Assembly: GCF_028389875.1 (NCBI RefSeq)
Contig: NC_084671.1
Location: forward strand, 29,941,083-30,005,082
Direction: 5' to 3'
DNA: 64,000 bases
Origin: Rhea pennata
Taxonomy: Eukaryota; Chordata; Aves; Rheiformes; Rheidae
Shown here: piece by piece, positions 1-10,500 of the stretch
Layout: each line of letters opens with the position of its first letter
Position numbering within the stretch: the stretch's first letter is position 1
Made by a program: the position numbers and the translations under genes
Notes under the pieces: generated by a model
The model's database searches: none
Told to the model about the DNA's origin: nothing
The model's input: only the letters and a program-made list of their open reading frames with translations

Positions 1-1418
1 GATGTTTAAAAGATCAGTTGCAGAGTAGGTCAACAGAACTATGGAGGCATGGTGAAATGAATGAGAATTAAAGCTATCATAATGCTTTTTCTTGTGTTAG
101 GCAGAACTTCCTGTAAAATTCTAAAGTTGATGGTTTTGAGGGGGATCACTTTGGGCCACAAGTGCAACCAGAACTGTATTGTGCACTCTGAGAAGTTTTA
201 GTAACTTATGCCCCTAGACCTTAACAATTTTAATTGGTCTTTTCTTGATTGCAGTTTATTTTCTAGCACTTTATTTACATAGTTTTGAATGTAAATGCTG
301 TTTAAAAACCAAAATAACTTATAGTCTTGTCTTAGAATGAGAATTTAGAGCCTTTTATGGGAAAGATGCACATCCACTGGAGGAAGCAAAAAAAATCTAG
401 TATATCTCCAGCTATCTGCCAACTACAAGGCTGAGGCTTCACTCAGCACAACCACAATTTTGTTGAACTGAAGCAAACTTCTAGAATTTAAGTTGTTTGA
501 ATGACATTGTTTGCCTGGCAGTTAGTGAGTATTACTGGACAACTGGCTTTGCAGAGTTACTCTTTTTCCTCTCACTGTAATACACTATTATCCTTCTTTT
601 AGACAAAGACAGAAAACTAGTGCATCCCCCGCTGCCAAAGAAGGATCTTTCATGGATGACTAATATAAGTGGTTGTGAGCTTGTATTTGCCTCAGTTCAC
701 AGAGGTCGCTTCTGCAAATCTGATTTTCAGTGTAGATAGGAAAAATGTACTCTTGTTTTCTTATTGCTAATGTTCTTATTGTTATATGATAAACTAGATA
801 GCAGTAAATATAGGTAATATTTCCTTCTCAACCTGGTTTGAGTTTAATTTTTTTTATTATTATATGCTTTTAAAAAAGCCAAAAGGGGAAAAACAGCTGA
901 AAACTTGAGTTATTGGGTTATTGGTAGTGAATTAACAAGTACAATTAAGGATTTATTTAATTCTCAGCTTTACTTTAGCTATGGTTCCTCCTTTTTTTAG
1001 TGGGACTAACAAATACTATCTTCTGGTTGACTTTAAAAAGTAACGTTATTCAAATAAACAATAATTTAGACAATGCAGGGAAGTTGAGGTCTGTGAAAAG
1101 TGGGCTAGCTACTAGTCAATCAACTAATAGTTCGTATTATATTTCTTTCTCTGTTCTTATTATGAAACCAACTTTTGGCCTTTGTTTTGTAGGGGAAAAA
1201 AAACACCCAAAACAATAGTTGCTTCCCCCTCTTTTTGACTAAACATTTTTGAAAGAACAAAACAGTCTGTGTTGAAGTATGTTTGTGTTGGCTGATGTTA
1301 GCGAATGTTTTTAAGTGTATGCTTATTTGGACCTCAATGAAGATCTATAGATTTTTAACTCAATTCTGGAAAATGTACAAAAAAATAAAAAAGGAAAGCA
1401 GTAACTTCTGACACTTAA

Positions 1419-1466
1419 AAAAAAAAAAAAAAGAAAAAAAAGAAAAGAAAAAGAAAGAAAAAAAAA
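1419..1466. repeat. A-rich purine tract
   Basis: A run of A with scattered single G bases (A16, then GAAAA-type units). It is simple sequence and may be the tail of a decayed retroposed element, but no body could be recognised next to it. Confidence 0.8.
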
Positions 1467-2199
1467 TCTCTTGAAAGCATGAACAGCCCACTAAGCCAGA
1501 AAGCACATGGTCTTTTTCGTTGTTTGTTTTTACTGGTTTATTACAGCTCAGGAATGGTGGGTTTCTCCTAAGTGGCCTATTCCAAGATGCTTTTTGAGGA
1601 AAGTTACAACAGGTGACCAGTTGTAAATCATTGATTTTTCTTCTGTTGTTGCTGCCTCAACCATTGTGCTGGAAGCCTTTGTTCAATATAGATCTGTTTC
1701 TGTGCAGTCCTTAAGTTTCTTTGGTTTGTTTTCTATTCTGCTCATCCAGCCAGTCAAATATAATCATCCATTGATTAAAGTGTCTCTTTAAGGCAGAGGT
1801 ACTGACTGTTTTCATGCTAGTGATACTTGGCTCTTCCAGTCATGATAAGCATAATAAGTAAATTCTCTGTTTTCAAAACATGGGTGTGGAGAGGTTTGTT
1901 CTTAAGCCATTTTATTCTGTTCCAGTTTACAATCAGTTTCTTAAGTCATGTTCATTTTCAACATGTGCAGATATTTAGTGTTTTACAGTTGTGGACAAAA
2001 ATCTGTCCTGTTACTCAGTTTAGTGTCAATTAACACAAACTTTTGATCACTGATTTTGGGTTTTCAGGGAAAAATTGTAAACAATTAAACACTTAGGGAA
2101 ACCTTTCCTCCCCCTTCCCCAGGCCCAGTGTCAGTCAAACACCTTTCCTTACCCCTTCCTGGTTTCAACCTCTCCTATTTTTTGCTGAGAATTCCAGTC

Positions 2200-2755
2200 C
2201 TTAGGTGAAGTAACAAGTGGCCCAGGAGGTTGGGTCACATGTGCATTGGTTTCTATGTGTTACTCTTTGCTTCTTAGCGAGTTTTCCAACACTTGCTTCT
2301 TCAGCCTTCTCAGTCTTGCTGTTGCTGTGTGGTGCACTGGTGAGCTGCAGTCCCTCACAGGTGTTCCTCCTCCAGCATGGCTCGCCTGTGGGCTGTGGCC
2401 CTTCAGGGATGCCCCTACTCTGGCATGGAATGCCTCCTTTCAGGAGCGAGTCTCTGGAGATCTCCTTAATGTGTCCTCCACATGGAGGACATGCTCCAAA
2501 GCATCTCCTCAGGTACCTCCTCTCCTAGAGGCTGCTCCTCTTTATTTAATATATTTGGGCAGAGGCATGGTAGGCTCCTCTGCTTTAAGTTTTGGCTCAA
2601 TGTGTTGTCCACTGTCTCAAAGCCAGTTGGAAAGGGTTTTGAATGATGTGGGCAGTTTCCAGTCTCTTCTCACACCAGTCATTCTTGCAGCCAGCTGCTA
2701 CCATTACCCTGCACTTATTGCCAATACAACTGTCTTGGTGGATTGACAAGCTTGA
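2200..2755. repeat. Possible avian interspersed repeat, family uncertain
   Basis: This block is more C/T- and GC-rich than its surroundings. Its run of phrases (opening with a GTGCACTGGTGAGCTGCAG-like part and ending in ACCATTACCCTGCACTTATTG) resembles a dispersed repeat that I have seen in bird genomes but cannot name. A 166-codon open frame at 2246-2746 lies across it and does not look like a host protein. The edges are approximate, and a repeat-library search is needed to name it. Confidence 0.25.
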
Positions 2756-3185
2756 CTTCTATGGTTCTGACAGTATTTCTGTACCTGTATAAGGGTTTGG
2801 GATTTCTGCCTTCTTAACTGCTATATCAATAGTGTTTATATCAACCACTAGTATTGAAAGAGTCTGAATCTCTGGTATTTTGAGCTGCTGTCCATTCATA
2901 TGTAAGAAATAATCTTAAACGTATTACAACTTGTGACATTCTAGTTAATTACTGTATTTTCCTCAGATCTTGCCATCATTTTACTCTACTACAGCTGACT
3001 CTATAATTGCTTTTAGAGCCAGGTCCTGGTGTTTGATACATACTCAATGACAGAGCAAGAGAAAAGGGGAGCACGTGTGATCATATGAATAAATATCCAA
3101 ATGAATGCAGAAGAGGTGAAAGGAATTAAGCTGGAAATGAGAAAAAAATGTGTATGTGTATAGGGATATAAATATATGGAGATTT

Positions 3186-3225
3186 TGTGTGTGTGTGTGT
3201 GTATGTACACACACACATACGCACA
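3186..3225. repeat. (TG)n joined to (CA)n, inverted microsatellite
   Basis: Alternating TG for about 17 bases, then ATGTACAC and alternating CA. The two halves are reverse complements and could fold into a hairpin or cruciform. Confidence 0.85.
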
Positions 3226-3757
3226 CAGCCTTACAGCCTCAGTTTTCATTGGAGTTAAACTTTTCTGTTGCTGTCATTGCTCTTGGGGTAGTTCTGTTGT
3301 CACAGTACTGTATACTCAGTCATAAGGAAGGAGGAATTTTGTTTTAAAAATGAAGTGTTGTGAGTTTATTAATTCTGCTGAATTACACAGTCCAGCTGAG
3401 AGCACGTTTTGACAAGATGCAGTAAGCTCCCCATAGCTCTCAGCACCTGTGCCAGTAATTCAACTTGTTTAAGGGTTATGAGGAGTATTGAGGGTAGAGG
3501 GGAGAAAGAGGGGAAGGGTTGAGGGAGAAGCATGTCTTCCTCCTTTCTGCTTAAAAGGAGCCACGTGCAGCTACCTCAGCTGCATGTAAAACCATGTCCT
3601 GACATTTGCATTGCCTTATTTAAGAGCAGTTTAACTTTTTTCCTCCACAAGTCATTTTGTACTTTTTTTCCCTTTATAATGTGTGGGTTATGTGGCTCTT
3701 CCATATAAAGCTTGCAAAAAGCACTGAACCAATACCAATTAGTAGTTGAATGGAGGG

Positions 3758-3781
3758 TTTATTTATTTATTTATTTATTTA
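3758..3781. repeat. (ATTT)n microsatellite
   Basis: About six tandem ATTT units, ending in AAGTC. Confidence 0.9.
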
Positions 3782-4080
3782 AGTCATACCCTTTCACAAG
3801 CTTAGTTCCTGGTGATCAATAGCAAATGAGCCAGTCTGCAGCTATGGTTCCATCAAAAATGAATATAAAAATTACAGAATGCTATTTCAAATGTTTAAAT
3901 AGTACCTGGCCATATTCTGTTATTCATTTATTTGTGGAGGTTGACAGGTTTGAGGATTATTTGTATTTTTCCAACTTACTGGATTTTGTCCTCTTAGTGT
4001 AAGAATAATCTCTTACCATTAAAAAAAAAGTGCTATAAGACTTGTGTGTACCTTGGCTGTAAAGGTACTTGGATGCTTTA

Positions 4081-4103
4081 CACACACACACACACACACA
4101 CAC
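4081..4103. repeat. (CA)n microsatellite
   Basis: Eleven CA dinucleotides in a row, about 40 bases before the start of the CpG island. Confidence 0.95.
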
Positions 4104-4445
4104 CCCGCTCTAGAAAATACATTGTTCTGCATTTTTCACTGTGATGGCGCGGGCGAGCTGCGCGGAGCCAGTAAGAGCTGCGGCTGCGTCACCACAGCGG
4201 CAGGGCAAGAGCGAGGGCGAGACCACGCCGGGGAGCGGGCCGCGTCGCCACGGCAACGCCACCCCTCCGTTTTTCTCTTCCTTCCCGGCGCGCAGTGTCC
4301 CTGCGGCGGCTCCCAATAAAGCTTGACAGCGCCGTTGAAGGCACCTCCCCGGCGGCGGGGAGAGGAAGGGGGCGCGGGCGAGCGGGCGCCGCGCCTGCGC
4401 AGAGCGCGCGGGCAGGCGGCGTGCGTGTTGTTGTGCGGCGGCGAC

Positions 4446-4457
4446 AAGATGGCGGCG
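4446..4457 (+). promoter_or_regulatory. UBXN7: YY1-type element over the start codon
   Basis: The sequence AAGATGGCGGC matches the YY1 consensus, which in many TATA-less mammalian promoters sits just downstream of the start site and supplies the ATG itself. The ATG at 4449-4451 is also in a good initiation context (A at -3 and G at +4). Confidence 0.6.
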
Positions 4458-4521
4458 CACGGGGGCTCTGCGGCCTCCTCGGCGCTGAAAGGGTTAATCC
4501 AGCAGTTCACCGCCATCACGG
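4449..4521 (+). CDS. UBXN7: UBXN7 coding exon 1
   Basis: Starts [15 protein letters not shown] and encodes the first helix of the UBA domain up to TAITG. It ends ACG G before the donor GTGAGG and leaves one base of a glycine codon (residue 25). Confidence 0.97.
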
Positions 4522-7500
4522 GTGAGGCACACGGAAGCCGGGGCTCGGCGAGGCCGTCGAAGGCCGGGCCCGCTCCTTGTTTAACGGGCGGCTCCTACTC
4601 GTCTTCGTTGCAGCGTCCTCGCCGCCGGGTAGAGAGGCGGCAGCCCTGGCGGGCCGGAGGCGGGAGGCCGGAGGCCCGGCCCGCTGCAGTGGGGCGGGAG
4701 CAGAGGCGCGCGGCGGGAGGTGCTTCCCCCGACTCCTCGCTCCTCACGCGGGACGAGGCGGAGCGGTGCTGGTGGGCTGCCCCAGGGGACGTTATTCTCT
4801 CTATCCTGGGGAGGCTTGGAGCGCCGGCGGGGCCGGAGTCGGCTGCCCCAGTGTGGAGGAGGGAGGAGGCCGGCAGCACTCGGGCCTGTCAGTGGGGCCC
4901 TTGGGGGGCCTGGCCCGTGCCGGTGGCCTGTGCCGACGGCGCCGTGCGGCTGAGGCAGGCACCGAGAGCGCGGTGCTTCGGGGGTCTCCAGGGCGGGCTG
5001 GCGGCTGCACCAGCTATGGTGGAGTTTCCGTGCTCCCTCTGGCCTGTGCTTTTGCATACAGTGGGTTTTCCCTTCGCTTTTGAAAACAAGAGTATAGAGA
5101 CTCCTTTCAGTTCTTTTCTACACTCCTGATCTTCTAGGTAATAAATTAGAAATACCCTCTCAGTCAGTTAGCAGTCTTGATATACTGATTCTCTTACTAA
5201 TATAGTGAAAACAAAATACACTATAGAGATGGAGACTAGACCTTACTGCTAAGTTTACGTTTAAAAAAAATCTCTTAAAGCATGGTCAGCTTACTGAGAA
5301 TTTCAGTTTGGGAATGACCTGCTATTGCTGTTACAAGTTCAGTTTACAGTGAATGATAATTCCTACTTTAGCTTGTGTACTTTGTGCACTTGACCCACTT
5401 TGCATGCAGTCTGTTTCATTATAATTTCCCCCTTGCTTGTGAGATACCGTATATCAAATGCTGAAGGAGTATTTAATAAAATGTTTGTGAGAACATCTTT
5501 GTTTTTGAGTTGAAATAAATGAAAAATGTTTTTAATTCAGTGGCTTTAACTAGTTAATTTCAGGTTATGTCCCTTTACTCAGACTTTCGTGCACTCAGAT
5601 CTTGAACAGGAACGTTGAGGATGTTAACTGGTATGCTGTGAATGTACTGGTAGGGTATACTGCGAAATTATTGATCACTCACTTGTCCTTACCAAAGTCA
5701 TTTAAACCCTAAAAAAAAAAAAAAAAAAAAAAAAAACTACAGCAAATATATTTCCTTATAGTACATGCCTGTGCTCTCTTTTCTTTTTGTTGAGTTGCTG
5801 TTGTTTGTTTGTTTGTTCAGTAGAGCTTAAGATATTTGCTAAAAGCTAAGCAGGCAAGTTGGGGTGACACTAGTTTGTATGTCCTAACGGTTTTTTCTGT
5901 TTATGCAGATGGTTTGTTAAACATAAGAGTACACATCTTACACTTTCAAAAAGAAAATAAAAACCTGTTGGACTTTATGCATCTACTGTTAAAATAGAAT
6001 TTGGAAGTTCTGTTCTGTTTTTCAGTTTTAGTAGAATTTAAGGTTATATCTGCAAGTCTCTTCCAGAGCTTGCCTTGTCAATACTGGTACTAAGAAGTGC
6101 GCACTCTCAATGGTTTGTATTACCAGCTTTTAACTTTGACTTGTTAGTGTACAAAGTTTCTAATGTTTTTAGGGAGGAGACTAAATAAACATGATTTGAC
6201 AATTTGATTCTAGAGAATCTAATAAGAAGGAGTGAGGAGCTATAGTCCTTGAATACATTTCTCCAGATAGCAGAAAAAATTTTTCTTTGTTGTTCTTATA
6301 AAGAAAAGCTATAATAATCTAGCTCTTGTATATCTTTATCAATGAAATTGTGTGATCTTTTTGCTCTCATATTTATGTTTTCGGTGCTTGTCTTGGCAAG
6401 CAGAAAATATTCAGTATTTGTTAAGTTTCAAAACAAACTTCAGTTTATTTAGGAGTGATGAAGAATTTGTACAAACACTTTGAATATTGGTAAATCTTTA
6501 GATAATAGACAGCTTATATCATTTTTCCTCTAGTTCTTGCAAATTAGCGACTTCACATGACTATGAAATTGTAGGGTGATGTGTCTATTCCAAACTATAA
6601 AGATATTATTTAATTGCTTCAGTTAAGCTAATATTGAAATGAGCTCCTTAAAATACCAAATAACAATTTGAACATGTGAGACTTAATACTGTCACTTTTT
6701 TTTTTTTTAAGATGTCATTAGTTTTTCTTTTGCACATTTTTTTCATCTTGATTAACGTCTTAAAATACAGATGACTGTCATCAAATCACACTTTTCCTGG
6801 CAAACTGATTTATGAAAACTAGTTCCTTCAAACACTCTGTTTGTCTTTATGATTTAAAGTAATGGAGTAGGTCATTGAGAATTAATTTATCTGCACAGTT
6901 TCAAAGTGTATTATCTCTTACTAGATTCTTCAAGCTAGAGCTTCTCAACTCTTTTTTAGAAGATCTCAGAAACATCTAATGAAAGAAAATGAAATGCATT
7001 TTGCTCAAACAGATGTTGATTTTGCTTCTCATACTAGGAAGTAAGGTTTCTATAGTGACTTTCAGGGAGCCTTAAACTAGTAAGAATTAGTGCATATCCA
7101 AAACTACTCCCAAACTGTTTCAGTTGCATTTTGCTGCTGTTTTGCTCTGCCAGGCTTCACATAAACTGTTTGGCAGCCAGCCATCTCCAGACATGCTGGA
7201 GTAAGCAGCCTGCTAAGGTAATAGGTGGCAGGAGATTCCACAGGTGAGGATGCCTTTGTTAGTTGTGATTTTGAGGTCTTAGGGAGAGATGCTTACCCTC
7301 TGAGTTTGAAGTGACAGTAGGAACAAGTGTTTCATCTTGAGCACCAAGAAAAAGACTGGATTCAGTTGGGCTTAGGAGCTGTTTTAATAATGTTAGTCAT
7401 TATACAAGTAACTGTATAGACAGATGGTATTTTCTGTTTTCTGCAAATTGGCCTTTTTTTCGCCCCCTTTCTTATACTTGCACTTTCCAAACTGAGCTTC

Positions 7501-10500
7501 TGGTGATTTGCTTTTGCCCTTTAGATGCAGGGGTGCAGTCAATAAAACAGGAAGCCTTTTCTTCTATCTTTAAGTATCTATTATATCTAGATGAGAAGCT
7601 TTAGCTACTGATGTAGTGTTCTCTCTGTTAGTTGAGATTTTGGGTTTTTGTATTCCACAACAGAAGTCAAGTTTGGAGTGCCTATTAAGAGTTTGGAAAT
7701 TTATATCAGAAAAAGATCTGAACTCCAATAAGGAGAAAGAAAAACCACGCTAAACTGCCTCAGATGGCTTCCACTAAATTTTCTGCTTATGGAAACTAGT
7801 ATCTTGTCAGATACGTGTTTGTCTGATTTCGTTGTTGTATTTTAGTGACAGCTAGTGAGCTGTTCTTTCTAAGTACTAAAATGCTTTGAGAGTTGAAGCT
7901 TGCTGATCAACTGTTCCCAGCACTTCAAATCAGAATGCTTTCTGAAGAATGCTTTAATTTTTCTTTGGCATCGCAGGTGCCAGTGAAAGCGTGGGAAAAC
8001 ATATGCTTGAAGCATGCAACAACAATCTGGAGATGGCTGTCACTATGTTTCTGGATGGTGGAGGCATAGCAGAGGAGCCTAGCACCAGTTCTGCAGGAGT
8101 GTCTGCTGTTCGACCGCATACAGAGTACGTACCCGATGAATGTCTGTATAAATGAGTAGTCTGTGTAAGGAGTTTAATTGTGAAAGGTAAAACAAATATG
8201 GCAATGGTCACTTCTCCTAGCCTGCTGTCATTTCACTGTAATACATACATCCTTCTTTGATGATCTTGTTTAATTGATTGCTCCAATATTGTTCTTATTT
8301 AATAAGTTGTTCTGATAACTGAAGCACAGGAGTTGGAGTCTGGGCAGCTTGCACCTCACTCTTTTCACTGCTAGTTGATTGTGTTATAGTAATGCTTCAG
8401 GGTTGGCATCTGGCTGTTTTAAGTGCTTTATAAAAGCAACATGTCATTGTCTTCTGTCCTGTCAATCTTTTTATCTCTTTATGAGTGTTACTTTCTTCAT
8501 TTTTTTTTTCTTTTTTTTTTAATAAAAGTCTCTCTCACATGTACTTCAGAAGTAGTCTCTAGCTTATACATACTGCTTTGGCTGGCAGAGATCAAGACAT
8601 TAAAGTGGGGACTGGTAGTAAGAGATTCTTACTTTTAAATTGCCTTAGCAATGTTGACTTGTGTTAGTTTGCTAGCTAGAAAGAATTCCATTCTCTTGGT
8701 CCTTAAAAGTATAGTTACCTCAGACCTGTTTGTAAGGGTTTTCTTGTGTTTTCTTAAATATAGCTAGATTTGGCACTAAAGGGCTAGATCGTGTTAACCA
8801 ATATAGAGAAATAAGCAACTACCAAATCTGCATCAGTATCTTGCATATCTGTTCCAATGAAGGACGGAGTTCCACATGAGCTTGGCAAGAGAATCTTTCA
8901 GTGCTGATTATCTGTTTGGGATAAACAGTATTTTGAGTGGAAGCTGATTGGCATCAGTCACATTCCTTAAGTGTGCTAAATTAAACTTAGCCATGCTTTC
9001 ATACTTATAAAAACCTTCCATTTCAGGAAAAGAGAACTATCTTTTAAAGAAAATTCTTGCCACTCGTACTTCTGAAGCACATGTATGAGTTTAAACAGCT
9101 GTTTCAGTACTGACCATTAAAATTGATCTTAATTGCCTTCCTGCTTGAACCTTTGGCAGGTAATGAAGTTAAAACTCTGTATCTGTAGGTATTAGTGTTC
9201 TTATACACAACTTCTGGCACATCAGTGACTTAAGATTCAAGTTTTTATTGGAATCCTTTTTTTTATACTTGACACCCTCCAGGTGCTGGTCAGCTTAGTG
9301 TTACTTCTAGGAAGAGAGAGACATAAATATGCAAATGCAAAATGGAGAATAACTAGCTTCACAACAGCAATCAAAGATGTGGAGGTTAATAGCAAGGTTA
9401 GTGCATCTTGCTGACATTATGAGTTACTTAATGAGTTAACTGACACCTGCATGGCCAAGAGCCACAAACCATATATTTTAAACTTTTGAGAGTTTAATGA
9501 AGAGGGCATTTTAGGAGTAGTCCATAGGCAGGATTTAACAGTGCATTTTCCTGGGTGAGCCTATGATCTCCTATTTTTTTTTAGCTCCATGGGCTAGGTG
9601 ACCACACTGAGTATGTGATACTGATTCATAGCCCTTTGTCATTTTATTTCTTATAACCCTGATTTCAGATTATCTAGTAGTCTCTGCAGACATAGCTGAA
9701 CTGTTGATTATGTGAGGGAGCCCAGCTATGAAAGCAAAGAATAACATGGGGGGAAAAATGTCCATCGTTATTCTAGCTTACTTGTTTGTTTATGATCCAT
9801 ATGGTAGTAGTCTACAAAATGGGAATCTCAACTGTAAAATACAGGTTGTGTGTGTGTGCATGTATGTATGTATGTATATATACACACACATACATACATA
9901 TGTATGTTAGTTTCCTCTCCTTCTTAGGGTAAGGCTTCAGCTGAAGCTGAATAGTTTACTCTCCTTTAGAAAAACATACTGGAAAATTGGAGAATCCAGA
10001 GGAAAACAAGATTTGGAAAAAGTTAACTTTTTCTCAGAGGACATTGTTTTCTTTCCTGTGGAAAACAAAGGGCTGTGAGTGAGAAGTGGAAGGAAGAAGT
10101 CTTCCAACAGGAGAAAGCTTTTAATAAGGAGGATAAAAACATATATATTTTTTCCCTTTATGTAAATAATCAGGGGAGGAGGGTTGCCAGAGGATTATTT
10201 AACAGCAGAGAAGTTCAAGAAAGTTATGACGGGTAAAAATTCTTTTTCAGTATTGGAAAGATAAAGCTAGATAACTGGATCCCAATCTTTATCATTCCAG
10301 TACTGAAACAGAATTTTTGTTGTGTAAACGTTTTCTTTCAAGGCTTTAAAAGGTTATCCATGCAAGATCTTAATTCAAAGTGCACTAAGTCCTGTCTCAG
10401 TGCCATGAGTGGGAATAGATGGTCTTTTGAGGAACCTTTTGACCCAAAGTCTCTGATTCTGTGCAACAGTATAGCAGTGTCCTTAGCTGGTTCAAGTTGC

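Larger units (their letters stand above)
1..4140. other. Upstream intergenic stretch, no proven gene
   Basis: This stretch is AT-rich and has no open frame that I recognise. It holds an A-rich purine tract at 1419-1466, a possible old interspersed repeat near 2200-2755, a (TG)n block at 3186-3202 that runs into a (CA)n block, an (ATTT)n run at 3758-3781 and a (CA)n run at 4081-4103. A splice-acceptor-like site before position 601 is described under findings. In mammals the gene upstream of UBXN7 is RNF168. I do not see sequence matching the RNF168 C-terminus, although a diverged 3' untranslated region could not be recognised by eye. Confidence 0.6.
4141..5010 (+). promoter_or_regulatory. UBXN7: CpG-island promoter of UBXN7
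   Basis: Base composition changes sharply at 4141 from AT-rich to very GC-rich with dense CpG, and returns to AT-rich near 5050. The island covers the UBXN7 first exon. No TATA box is seen. There is a CCAAT on the plus strand near 4312, an NRF1-like GCGCCTGCGC near 4390 and GC-box-like GGGGCGGGAG near 4691. This is typical of a broad housekeeping promoter. The transcription start is probably between about 4320 and 4440 (inference). Long open frames here in several phases are a by-product of the base composition. Confidence 0.85.

Noticed and set aside
2246-2746. A 166-codon open frame on the plus strand
   Set aside because: It overlaps a probable interspersed repeat and overlaps a second open frame in another phase. 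No domain or signal was recognised.
4323-5129. A 268-codon open frame on the plus strand, with several others of 70-170 codons in both directions
   Set aside because: They lie in the CpG island, where GC-rich sequence rarely makes stops in any frame. The UBXN7 exon with a proper donor explains the real coding content.
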